From an uncultured Actinoplanes sp. (GTDB taxonomy: Bacteria; Actinomycetota; Actinomycetes; Mycobacteriales; Micromonosporaceae): a stretch of DNA of 15,905 bases. The stretch is from assembly GCA_934667465.1 (NCBI GenBank), contig CAKUMG010000036.1, positions 1 through 15,905 of the forward strand, in the 5' to 3' direction. The position numbers and the translations under genes are program-made. Shown one piece after another: positions 1 to 8,868 of the stretch; the first letter of the stretch is position 1, and every line of letters begins with the position of its first letter. The notes under the pieces are model-generated. The model ran no database searches. It was given only the letters and a program-made list of their open reading frames with translations, and had not been told where the DNA came from.

Positions 1-165
1 GTCTCGGACCGCGGCGCCTCGGTGCTCATCCCGTGGCAGGTCGAGAAGGACGGCAAGGGCTACATCGAGGACCGCCGCCCGAACGCCAACGTCGACCCGT
101 ACGTCGTGACCCGCCTGATCACCGACACCTGCTGCACCGCGCTGGAGAAGGCCGGCCAGGCCTGA
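1..165 (+). CDS. glnII: Glutamine synthetase type II, C-terminal end (5' truncated by window)
   Basis: Only the last 54 residues are present; the gene enters from the left edge in frame 1 and ends at TGA 163-165. The peptide contains [18 protein letters not shown], then [20 protein letters not shown], which I recognise as the conserved C-terminus of eukaryote-like GSII enzymes found in Streptomyces, Frankia and rhizobia. The RRPNAN/DPY stretch belongs to the active-site wall of this family. The enzyme makes glutamine from glutamate, ammonia and ATP in the cytoplasm, usually as a secondary, nitrogen-regulated isoenzyme beside GlnA. No upstream regulation can be seen here. It converges on the galactanase gene and shares a terminator with it. 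The identification is confident; the gene cannot be checked for intactness. Confidence 0.93.
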   Translation, partial: VSDRGASVLIPWQVEKDGKGYIEDRRPNANVDPYVVTRLITDTCCTALEKAGQA

Positions 166-176
166 CCCTCCTCGCA

Positions 177-204
177 GGCCGCCCCGGACGAAGCCGGGGC
201 GGCC
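177..204. terminator. Bidirectional hairpin between convergent glnII and the GH43 gene
   Basis: Perfect 11-bp inverted repeat: GGCCGCCCCGG (177-187), 6-nt loop, CCGGGGCGGCC (194-204). It starts 11 bases after the glnII stop and 3 bases beyond the GH43 stop on the other strand, so it can serve both. There is no U-tract on either side, which is common for actinobacterial terminators. Confidence 0.85.
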
Positions 205-207
205 TCG

Positions 208-1593
208 TCAGGTCCGGGACCACTGCTGGTTGACGCCGGAGCCGCACGTGGCCTGCTGCAGGTCGGTCCCGTCGGCGGCCACGTCGAGGCACTTGCCGCT
301 GTGCCGGGCCCGCAGCTGGAACCAGCCGCCGGTGGCGGTCCACTGCCACTGCTGGTTGGTGCCGGCGCCGCAGGCGTACTGGATGATGTCGGCGCCGTCG
401 GCGGTGGCGGCGGCCGCGACGTCGAGGCACTTGCCGCTGTGCTGCGCGATGAGCTGGACGTAGCCGCCACCCGCGTCGCGGAACTCGAAGCGCTGGTTGC
501 CACCGCCGTTCCAGGCGTACTGCTTGACCTCGGCGTTGTCGGCCATCGAGGCGCTCACCACGTCGAGCACCCGGCCGCTGCCCCGGTTGGTGACGCGGAA
601 GTACGTGGCCGGGTTGCCGGTGACCGTGCCCGCGGCCGCGTCGATCGTGATCGTGGGATACCAGGTCAGCGACATCGACGTGCTGGTCGGGAAGCCGATC
701 GGCAGCCACACGTAGCGCGAGTCGTTGACCGGCCCGGACCAGGCGCCGGCCCACCGGTCGCCCAGATAGAGGAAGGCGTTGCCCAGCGGCAGCACATACG
801 CGGGCTGCGAGCCGAACGTCGTGGAGTCGCCGACGTTCGTCCAGCCCGACCACGGGCCGCCGATGCCGGTCGCGGTGGCGTACTTCGCCTGGTTCGGGTT
901 CCAGCCGGAGGTGCCCGAGGTGAGCATGAAGTAGACGCCGTTGCGCTTGAACAGTGCCGGCGCCTCGCGGGAGGCGTTGTCCCAGGGGTTGGCGACCAGC
1001 GCGGCGACCTGCAGGAAGTCGGCGGTCAGCCGGTAGATCTGCAGGTCCCGGTTCTCGTCGGCCGCGGAGATCATGTACGCGGTGCCGCCCTCCTCGTACA
1101 GCGTGATGTCCCGCGACATGTGCTGATTCAAGGGCCGGAAACTGCCGTGGTACGTGTACGCGCCGTCGACCGTGGCGGAGGAGGCGACCGCCGCGCGGGC
1201 CTCACCGTAGTCGGAGCCGTTCTCCTTGTGCATCCACATGACGAAGCGGCCCGTGGCCGCGTTGTGGACGACCTTGGGCCGCTCGATCTTGGCGAAGCCC
1301 AGCTCCGCCGCCGACGACGAGGTGAGCACGTTGCTGCGGAACTCCCACGTCCGCAGGTCGGCCGACCGGTAGACCGACACCGCCCGGAACGTGTCGTCGG
1401 CGTTGCGGTTCTCCCCGAACCAGTACCAGTAGGCCCCGGCCTTGATCACCCCGCCGCCGTGCGCGTGGACCCCTGCCCCCGAGGTGTCGGTGAACTGCAC
1501 GCCGTTGGCGACCGTCACCGGCACCGCCTGTGCGGGGGCCGGCACCAGCGCCACGACCAGGGCCGTCACCGCGACCACCACCGACACCCGCAT
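208..1593 (-). CDS. Secreted GH43 (subfamily 24-like) exo-beta-1,3-galactanase with C-terminal CBM13 (ricin-type) domain
   Basis: 461 residues. Residues 1-24 form a Sec signal peptide (ALVVALVPAPAQA). Residues 28-320 form a five-bladed GH43 catalytic domain opening with HAHGGGVIK and YWFGENR. Residues 331-461 form a ricin/CBM13 beta-trefoil with three repeats ending NQRFE, NQQWQ and NQQWS. In place of the usual GH43 Asp base it has Glu104 (ERPKV), Glu210 (REAP) and Gln263 (GSQP). From memory this matches the Glu/Glu/Gln set of subfamily 24 exo-beta-1,3-galactanases, which release galactose from arabinogalactan side-chain backbones. The substrate is inference. Start: GGGAG (1600-1604) is 6 nt before the ATG at 1593 but directly abuts the ATG at 1599, so 1593 is chosen (two residues shorter). 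It lies 48 bp downstream of rpsN on the same strand and has a palindrome at its start. Confidence 0.85.
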   Translation of the reverse strand: MRVSVVVAVTALVVALVPAPAQAVPVTVANGVQFTDTSGAGVHAHGGGVIKAGAYWYWFGENRNADDTFRAVSVYRSADLRTWEFRSNVLTSSSAAELGFAKIERPKVVHNAATGRFVMWMHKENGSDYGEARAAVASSATVDGAYTYHGSFRPLNQHMSRDITLYEEGGTAYMISAADENRDLQIYRLTADFLQVAALVANPWDNASREAPALFKRNGVYFMLTSGTSGWNPNQAKYATATGIGGPWSGWTNVGDSTTFGSQPAYVLPLGNAFLYLGDRWAGAWSGPVNDSRYVWLPIGFPTSTSMSLTWYPTITIDAAAGTVTGNPATYFRVTNRGSGRVLDVVSASMADNAEVKQYAWNGGGNQRFEFRDAGGGYVQLIAQHSGKCLDVAAAATADGADIIQYACGAGTNQQWQWTATGGWFQLRARHSGKCLDVAADGTDLQQATCGSGVNQQWSRT

Positions 1594-1600
1594 CGACATC

Positions 1601-1624
1601 TCCCATCGACAGCTGTCAATGGGA
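1601..1624. promoter_or_regulatory. 24-bp palindrome over the galactanase start region (candidate operator)
   Basis: The sequence is TCCCAT, C, GACAGCTGTC, A, ATGGGA. It is fully self-complementary except for the c1607/a1618 pair, with a perfect 10-bp core. It overlaps the Shine-Dalgarno bases. On the minus strand it follows a possible -10 (TATGGT, 1632-1627) by the distance expected for a start point near 1620. No -35 is convincing. It could be an operator for a local sugar-responsive repressor, or an RNA hairpin masking the ribosome site. The regulator is unknown. Confidence 0.6.
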
Positions 1625-1641
1625 TTACCATACCCCGCCGG

Positions 1642-1947
1642 CTACCAGGAGGCCTTGCGGATTCCGGGCAGCTCGCCGCGCAGGGCCATCTCGCGGAAGC
1701 GGACACGGGACAGACCGAACTTGCTCAGTACGCCGCGGGGGCGCCCGTCGATGGCGTCGCGGCTGCGCCGCCGCACCGGGCTGGAGTCGCGGGGCAGCGA
1801 CGACAGCCTGCGCACGGCTGCCGCCCGGACCTCCTGGTCCGTGCCGGGGGCGGAGATCAGCGTCTTGAGCTCGGCGCGGCGCTCGAACCAGCGCTCGGAC
1901 AGGGCGGCGCGCCGCTTCTCGCGTTCGGACAGGCTCAGCTTCGCCAT
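1642..1947 (-). CDS. rpsN: 30S ribosomal protein S14, zinc-independent (C-) paralogue
   Basis: 101 residues, the usual length of long-form S14. The C-terminal part carries the S14 signature around [19 protein letters not shown] and [19 protein letters not shown]. No cysteine is present, so it lacks the CxxC zinc ribbon of the short S14 form. In actinobacteria such paralogues replace the zinc-binding version when zinc is scarce, freeing zinc from ribosomes. The start ATG at 1947 overlaps the rpmG stop as TGATG and is preceded by GGAGGAG inside the rpmG end, so the two are translationally coupled. It is the last gene of the three-gene operon unless transcription continues into the galactanase. 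Confidence 0.95.
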   Translation of the reverse strand: MAKLSLSEREKRRAALSERWFERRAELKTLISAPGTDQEVRAAAVRRLSSLPRDSSPVRRRSRDAIDGRPRGVLSKFGLSRVRFREMALRGELPGIRKASW

Positions 1948-2114
1948 CAGCGCTCCTCCCGGAAGTCGACGTGCCGGCGCACGACGGGGTCGTACTTGCG
2001 CAGGGTGAGGCGGTCGGGGTCGTTGCGGCGGTTCTTGCGGGTCACGTACGTGTAGCCGGTGCCCGCCGTGCTGCGCAGCTTGATCACGGGGCGGATGTCG
2101 GTGGTGCGGGCCAT
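1947..2114 (-). CDS. rpmG: 50S ribosomal protein L33, zinc-independent (C-) paralogue
   Basis: 55 residues: begins [20 protein letters not shown] and continues [22 protein letters not shown], the standard L33 pattern. It has no cysteine, whereas the zinc-binding L33 has two CxxC pairs. It is a component of the large subunit near the E site. Its ATG overlaps the rpmB stop and its TGA overlaps the rpsN ATG (TGATG in both cases). No strong Shine-Dalgarno is visible upstream, which fits translational coupling to rpmB. Confidence 0.95.
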   Translation of the reverse strand: MARTTDIRPVIKLRSTAGTGYTYVTRKNRRNDPDRLTLRKYDPVVRRHVDFREER

Positions 2115-2350
2115 CAGAGTTTCACCCCGCGGGCCCGGAGCCGGCTCACGACGGAGTCGATGCCGTCGCGGTCGATGATCCGGATGCCGGTGGTGCTGAC
2201 GTTGAGTCGCACGTAGCGGCTCTCGGACGGCACCCAGTAGCGACGGCGCTGGATGTTCGGATCCCAGCGGCGCCGGGTGCGGCGGTGCGAGTGCGACACG
2301 GTGTTGCCGAAGCCCGGCACCTTGCCGGTCACGTCACAGACAGAAGACAT
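2114..2350 (-). CDS. rpmB: 50S ribosomal protein L28, zinc-independent (C-) paralogue
   Basis: 78 residues starting [16 protein letters not shown], then [20 protein letters not shown], typical of L28. Only one cysteine remains (CDVTG), so the paired CxxC sites of the zinc-binding form are missing. First gene of the rpmB-rpmG-rpsN operon. The ATG at 2350 is preferred over the in-frame ATG at 2359, because family members begin MSxVCxVTG and the predicted -10 (2363-2358) would place the transcript start at about 2351. The mRNA may therefore be leaderless or nearly so; no Shine-Dalgarno is present. Expression is likely controlled by Zur through the box at 2367-2381. Confidence 0.95.
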   Translation of the reverse strand: MSSVCDVTGKVPGFGNTVSHSHRRTRRRWDPNIQRRRYWVPSESRYVRLNVSTTGIRIIDRDGIDSVVSRLRARGVKL

Positions 2351-2357
2351 GCGCCAC

Positions 2358-2385
2358 ACTTTACAATGAAAACCGTTTCCAACAA
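2358..2385 (-). promoter_or_regulatory. Predicted promoter of the rpmB-rpmG-rpsN operon
   Basis: On the minus strand, TTGTTG (2385-2380) and TAAAGT (2363-2358) are separated by 16 bases. The expected transcript start at about 2351 lies next to the rpmB ATG at 2350, suggesting a leaderless message. The Zur-like box fills the spacer. On the plus strand the same stretch contains TACAAT (2362-2367), a good -10 for the divergent COG0523 gene, with no clear -35. Confidence 0.6.
2367..2381. promoter_or_regulatory. Zur-type operator between rpmB and the divergent COG0523 gene
   Basis: TGAAAACCGTTTCCA is a 15-bp palindrome with arms TGAAAAC and GTTTCCA (one mismatch). It agrees at 11 of 15 positions with the actinobacterial Zur consensus TGAAAATGATTTTCA as I remember it. 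It sits between -35 and -10 of the rpmB promoter and next to the TACAAT of the divergent gene, so zinc-loaded Zur could repress both sides. The zinc-free ribosomal proteins and a COG0523 gene on either side are classic Zur targets. Confidence 0.82.
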
Positions 2386-2394
2386 GATGGGGGT

Positions 2395-3602
2395 ATGACG
2401 TCTTCCCCGGATACGCGTTCCCGCGTCACGGTGTTCGCGGGCTTCTCCGACCCGGCGACCGAGTCGGTGGCCCGCACCCTGATGACCACCGCCGGCCATC
2501 GGCTGATCCTCGTCAGCCACGATCTCTCGGGGATCCGCGACGGCATCGTGTACCGCAGCGTCCGGACCGCCGGCGAGCTCCTCGAGAGCGGCCTGACCGA
2601 GATGGAGCACGGCTGCGCCTCCTGCACCCTGCGCGAGGACGTCATGCCGACCCTGGTACGGCTGAGCCGGCAGTTCCCCGGCGACGACATCCTGCTCGTC
2701 CTGCCGCCCGCCATCGAACCGGAGGCCGTGGCCGCCGCCGCGGAGCTCACCATGGTGGACGGGACCCCGGTGACCGACGCCGTCCGCTTCGACTCGTTCA
2801 CCACCGTCGTGGACGCCGCCACGTTCGTCGCCGACCTGACGAGCAGCGACGCCCTCAGTGACCGGGGGATGCACGCCGCCGACAACGACGACCGGGCGGT
2901 GGCCGACGTGCTGTGCCACCAGGTCGAGTTCGCCGACACCGTCGTCGTCGCGCGGGCGCCGCTCGCCGAGTCCCTGGTCCGCCGGCTCGCCCCCTGGGCC
3001 GAGCGGGTCCGGACCGACGACAGCGACCTGGCCCGCCGGGTCCTGCGCACCGGCCGGCACGACCCCGCGGTCCCCGGCCTGCCGGCGCGTGCCCTGCACG
3101 GCTACCCGATCGGGCTGCACGAACCCGCCGGCGACAACGGCGTCACGGCGATGCTGTTCGACAGCCGGCGGCCCTTCCACCCCGGGCGGCTGCACGACGC
3201 GCTCGACGAGCTCACCGGCGAGGCCCTGCGCAGCCGGGGGCAGCTGTGGCTCGCGAGCCAGGGCGACCTCGCGCTGGCCTGGGAGTGCGCGGCCGGCAAC
3301 CTGATGCTGGGCAGCCTGGGCCACTGGCTGGCCGCGCTGCCGAGGAGGCGGTGGGACGAGGCCGGCGACCTGCGCCGCCTCGCCGCCGACGCCGCCTGGG
3401 ACCCCTACTACGGCGACCGGCGGACGGCGCTGTCGTTCATCGGGATCGGCCTCGACACCGCGGCCCTGACGGCCCGGCCGAGCTCGCCGCCGGCGCGGAC
3501 GGCTGGGCCCGCCTGCCGGATCCGTTCGCGGGTTTCTTCACCGCCGCCGGCGAGCACGAGGCCCTGGCGACCGGCGAGGACGGCCGCGCGTCGCTCACCT
3601 GA
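2395..3602 (+). CDS. COG0523 (CobW/YciC-like) family protein with degenerate GTPase motifs; frameshifted near the 3' end
   Basis: About 400 residues if the frame is restored. The family places metal, often zinc, in target proteins using GTP. Recognisable parts: the N-terminal beta strand [19 protein letters not shown] at 71-82 (family CxCC reduced to CxxC, C74/C77); a C-terminal domain with [13 protein letters not shown] and [20 protein letters not shown]. The GTPase motifs are lost: the P-loop position reads GFSDPATES with no GxxGxGKT lysine, and the NKxD position reads ARAP. Up to about 3470 the protein is in frame 1. The family tail ([17 protein letters not shown], stop 3600-3602) is in another frame and about ten residues seem missing at the junction. 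A real deletion or a sequence error are both possible. Read without correction, frame 1 runs to 4002 across other genes. No clear Shine-Dalgarno. Divergent from rpmB behind a Zur box; overlaps the next gene by 8 bases. Confidence 0.8.
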
Positions 3603-3894
3603 CCGGGAGAGCGACCCTCCGGCCCATGCCGACCCTGGGGGCGTTGGTGTCGGTGACCATGGCGAACGCGCCCGCGGGCACGCCCTCGCGGGTCGCCACC
3701 CGGGAGGCCGCCGCGAGCAGCTTGCGCTCGTTGCCGCCCGCGAGGAAGAAGACGTACGCGTCGCCGGACTCCTCGCCGTCGTCGAACTCCTGGACGCCGA
3801 GCTCCTCCTCGAGGTCGATCATGAAGTCGCCGACGTCGTCGATCCACTCGTCGTCGGCGGTCATCGGGAAGTGGATCTCCACCATCAGGGCCAT
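3595..3894 (-). CDS. Small acidic protein of unknown function
   Basis: 99 residues from ATG 3894, with G-rich bases just upstream; the in-frame ATG at 3885 (96 residues) is an alternative. The reading frame stays open further upstream but codon use there looks unlike coding. I do not recognise the family. The N-terminal half is very acidic (DDEWIDDVGDFMIDLEEELG, then EFDDGEESGDAYVFF) and the C-terminal half is small-residue rich and basic at the end (GRRVALPVR). There is no signal peptide or membrane segment, so it is probably a compact cytoplasmic alpha/beta protein. It converges with the COG0523 gene (8-bp overlap at the stops) and lies 71 bp downstream of the xylanase on the same strand. 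No terminator is convincing in that gap, so it might be read from the xylanase operon. Confidence 0.7.
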   Translation of the reverse strand: MALMVEIHFPMTADDEWIDDVGDFMIDLEEELGVQEFDDGEESGDAYVFFLAGGNERKLLAAASRVATREGVPAGAFAMVTDTNAPRVGMGRRVALPVR

Positions 3895-3965
3895 GCCCCC
3901 ATGATCCCGCAGCCGGGCGGCGCGGCGGCACCCGGCCACCGCGCCGCTCCTCCCTCCCCTGAGGG

Positions 3966-6853
<2,888 letters not shown>

Positions 6854-6884
6854 GGCATTCTCCTCCAGGACGGACGACGCGGTC

Positions 6885-8132
6885 TCAGGCCGCGGTGCAG
6901 GACGAGCCGTTGAGGGTGTACGCGGTGGGGGTGGCATTCGCGCCGGTGTGCGTGGCCTGGAAGCCGAGGCTCACCGAGGCGCCCGGCGCGATCGCGCTGT
7001 TGTAGCCGGCGTCGCGGGCGGTCACCCGGCCGGACGCGGGGGAGTAGGTGGCGTTCCAGCCCGAGACGATGCTCTGACCCGCAGGCAGGGTGAAGTCCAG
7101 CGACCAGCCGCCGATCGGCGCGGAGCCGGTGTTGGTGACGGTCAGGGCGGTGGTGAGCCCGGTGTTCCAGGCGTTCACGGTGGCGGTGACCCGGCAGGCC
7201 GCGTTCCCCGGGGGCGTGGTGGGAGCCGACGGCGACGGGGACGGGCCGGTGACCGGCGTGGTGGCGGGCCCGAACTGGGTCAGGAAGCGCCACACCTCGG
7301 CGGAGGTCCAGGTGCGGTCCGCGTTCGGGGCGCCGCCGTCGACCGGCTCGGGCGTGTGGTCACCGTCGAACGCGGCCCACTGCACCGGATAGCCGGCCCG
7401 GCAACCCGCGTACGCCGTGGTGATGTGCCGTCCGCTGCCGCGCGCGGGCTCCGGCGGGCTCTGCGCCGTGCACCCGTTGGCGCGCACGAATGTGTCCCGG
7501 ATCGAGCGGCCGAGCCCGATGTTCAGCACGCTGTCGTAGGTGCCGTGAATCCCGAAGTAGGCCACCGGCCGGCTGCCCCCGGCGCAGCCGCTGAGATTCG
7601 CCCCGGAATAGACGGCCACGGCCCGGAAAACGTCCGGCCGCGCACAGGCCAGGGCGTGGCTCATCGAGCCGCCGTAGCTCCAGCCCAGCGCGAACCGCTG
7701 GGTGGTGTCCACGCACAGGTCGTTCTCGACGACGCGCAGGATGTCGTCGACCAGCGTGACGTCGCGCCCGCCGGTGTTGGCCCAGCCCGCGTCGAGGCCC
7801 TGCGGGGCGACGAAGACGGCCCCGTTGCCCGACAGCCGCTGCTGGCCGTAGAACCCGCCGCCGGCCACGGCCGCCGCGGACCCGTTCAGCCAGTGCAGCC
7901 CGACGAACAACCGGTACTGCAGCGTGGGCTGGTAGTCGTCCGGGACCCGCAGGATGTAGCTGCGGGTCTGGCCGCTGCTCTGGATGCTGTAGGTGCCGCT
8001 CCGCAGTGCCGGCGCCTTTCCGCAGCCCCCCGTCGCCGCGGCCCAGCCGTTGCCGGCGACAGTGACGCCGCCGGCAACCATGAAGAATCCGACGAGGAAA
8101 GACGTGATCCGGGAACGGCGGGAACGGCGCAT
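6885..8132 (-). CDS. Secreted CE1-type esterase (feruloyl/acetyl xylan esterase, LpqC/PHB-depolymerase-like) with C-terminal CBM2
   Basis: 415 residues. The signal peptide (1-32) starts MRRSRRSR, a possible Tat-like or strongly basic n-region. The alpha/beta hydrolase domain spans about 37-288 with nucleophile Ser152 in GWSYGG, likely Asp200 in HGTYDSV and His259 in DGDHTPEP. A Pro/Ser/Thr linker (290-309) leads to CBM2 at 312-413, bounded by Cys313 and Cys412. The CE1 branch includes feruloyl and acetyl-xylan esterases as well as polyester depolymerases; the CBM2 and the GH62-GH10 neighbours favour a xylan side-chain esterase. ATG 8132 has GGGAG 6 nt upstream. First gene of the operon, behind an 87-nt leader with a hairpin and a promoter with a CebR-type box. 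Confidence 0.88.
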   Translation of the reverse strand: MRRSRRSRITSFLVGFFMVAGGVTVAGNGWAAATGGCGKAPALRSGTYSIQSSGQTRSYILRVPDDYQPTLQYRLFVGLHWLNGSAAAVAGGGFYGQQRLSGNGAVFVAPQGLDAGWANTGGRDVTLVDDILRVVENDLCVDTTQRFALGWSYGGSMSHALACARPDVFRAVAVYSGANLSGCAGGSRPVAYFGIHGTYDSVLNIGLGRSIRDTFVRANGCTAQSPPEPARGSGRHITTAYAGCRAGYPVQWAAFDGDHTPEPVDGGAPNADRTWTSAEVWRFLTQFGPATTPVTGPSPSPSAPTTPPGNAACRVTATVNAWNTGLTTALTVTNTGSAPIGGWSLDFTLPAGQSIVSGWNATYSPASGRVTARDAGYNSAIAPGASVSLGFQATHTGANATPTAYTLNGSSCTAA

Positions 8133-8163
8133 GACGAACTCCCTGGAGTCGGCTTTCCTCTGG

Positions 8164-8188
8164 CCGGACCGCGGCTCACGCGGTCCGG
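8164..8188 (-). other. Hairpin in the 5' leader of the hemicellulose operon
   Basis: Perfect 9-bp inverted repeat CCGGACCGC / GCGGTCCGG (8164-8172 and 8180-8188) with a 7-nt loop. It lies about 30 nt upstream of the CE1 start and downstream of the predicted transcript start (about 8219). No U-tract follows, so it is more likely an mRNA stabilising or regulatory stem than a terminator. Confidence 0.6.
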
Positions 8189-8225
8189 TAAAGGCTTGGG
8201 CGGCATGCTGACCGCTATTTCACGG

Positions 8226-8254
8226 ACGTTACGGGAGCGCTCCCAGGCATTCAA
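8226..8254 (-). promoter_or_regulatory. Predicted promoter of the CE1-GH62-GH10 operon
   Basis: On the minus strand TTGAAT (8254-8249) and TAACGT (8231-8226) are separated by exactly 17 bases, a sigma-A-like arrangement. The start point would be near 8219, giving an 87-nt leader. The CebR-type palindrome fills most of the spacer, so repressor binding would exclude RNA polymerase. Confidence 0.7.
8232..8245. promoter_or_regulatory. CebR/CelR-type operator (cellobiose-responsive LacI repressor box)
   Basis: On the minus strand the box reads TGGGAGCGCTCCCG: 13 of 14 bases match the TGGGAGCGCTCCCA box bound by Streptomyces CebR and Thermobifida CelR (established knowledge). The perfect 12-bp palindrome core is 8233-8244. 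It lies between the -35 and -10 of the hemicellulase promoter. It is the only full copy I found in the window. Confidence 0.85.
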
Positions 8255-8403
8255 GTTCGTCACTGTCATGGGTTTTCATAACACTTTTCCGGTCACTTTT
8301 TTCGGCACCGCTTGCACGGCGGAGCGCCGCCGCTTGCCGTGCTGATCCGGACGGTACGACGACCGGGTGGGAACCGGGCACCGAGGAAAACGGCGAACCG
8401 GGG
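8255..8403. other. Divergent intergenic stretch between the hemicellulose promoter and the anti-sigma gene
   Basis: No gene seen. It contains two direct copies of CACTTTT followed by C/T bases and GG (8282-8292 and 8294-8305), spaced 12 bases, lying roughly 30-55 bases upstream of the hemicellulose -35. They could bind an activator or a second repressor. No convincing plus-strand promoter was found for the anti-sigma gene. Confidence 0.4.
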
Positions 8404-8868
8404 GTGGAGTCGCGTCCGGTCGGGCAATGTCGTGTGGTGGGCCAACTTCGCACGTCACCGCCGCCGCCGGACGCCGAGGAACTTCATGCCTGGGTGCTCA
8501 ACTCCTCCACCGAGCTGCGCGCCCTGCGGGCGAACCTGCAGCAGGCCCTGACCGGCAGCGCGCTGCTGGCGGGTCAGAGTCTGGCGGACATCCCGGAGCG
8601 GATGGTGCTGGTGGCCACCGAGCTGGCCACGAACGCGATCAAGCACGGCCGCCCGCCCACGATCATCCGGCTGCTGCGTCACGGCGACCGGTTCGTCCTC
8701 GACGTCGCGGACCACGATCTGAGCACCGTCCCGGAGCTCGCCGACACCCGGCCGATCAACGCGGGCGGGCGCGGCCTGATGCTGGCGCAGTCGTTCTCGG
8801 TGGAGGTCGGCTGGTACGCGACCAAGGGCACCAAGCACGTCTGGGCGGTCTTCGCCGCGGACGCCTGA
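8404..8868 (+). CDS. RsbW-like ATP-binding protein (anti-sigma factor type HATPase)
   Basis: 154 residues from a GTG start. Histidine-kinase-like ATPase fold: N-box ATELATNAIKHG (Glu73, Asn77), G1 region DVADHD (100-105, degenerate against DxGxG) and G2 box GGRGLMLAQSF (121-131). The last beta strands are GWYATKGTKHVWAVF. Such stand-alone domains in actinomycetes act as serine kinases or binders of anti-sigma antagonists and sigma factors, often in stress or development; the partner is not in this window. The start is uncertain: no good Shine-Dalgarno precedes GTG 8404, and later in-frame GTGs exist at 8434 and 8437. It is divergent from the hemicellulose operon, which need not imply a shared role. 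Confidence 0.85.
   Translation: MESRPVGQCRVVGQLRTSPPPPDAEELHAWVLNSSTELRALRANLQQALTGSALLAGQSLADIPERMVLVATELATNAIKHGRPPTIIRLLRHGDRFVLDVADHDLSTVPELADTRPINAGGRGLMLAQSFSVEVGWYATKGTKHVWAVFAADA

Noticed and set aside
3460..3480. Programmed -1 frameshift in the COG0523 gene
   Set aside because: No slippery heptamer, and homologous residues appear to be missing at the junction, so a deletion or sequence error is more likely.
3912..3936. Terminator between the xylanase and the small acidic gene
   Set aside because: Only a 6-bp GCCGGG/CCCGGC stem with a 13-base loop in very GC-rich DNA; expected by chance.
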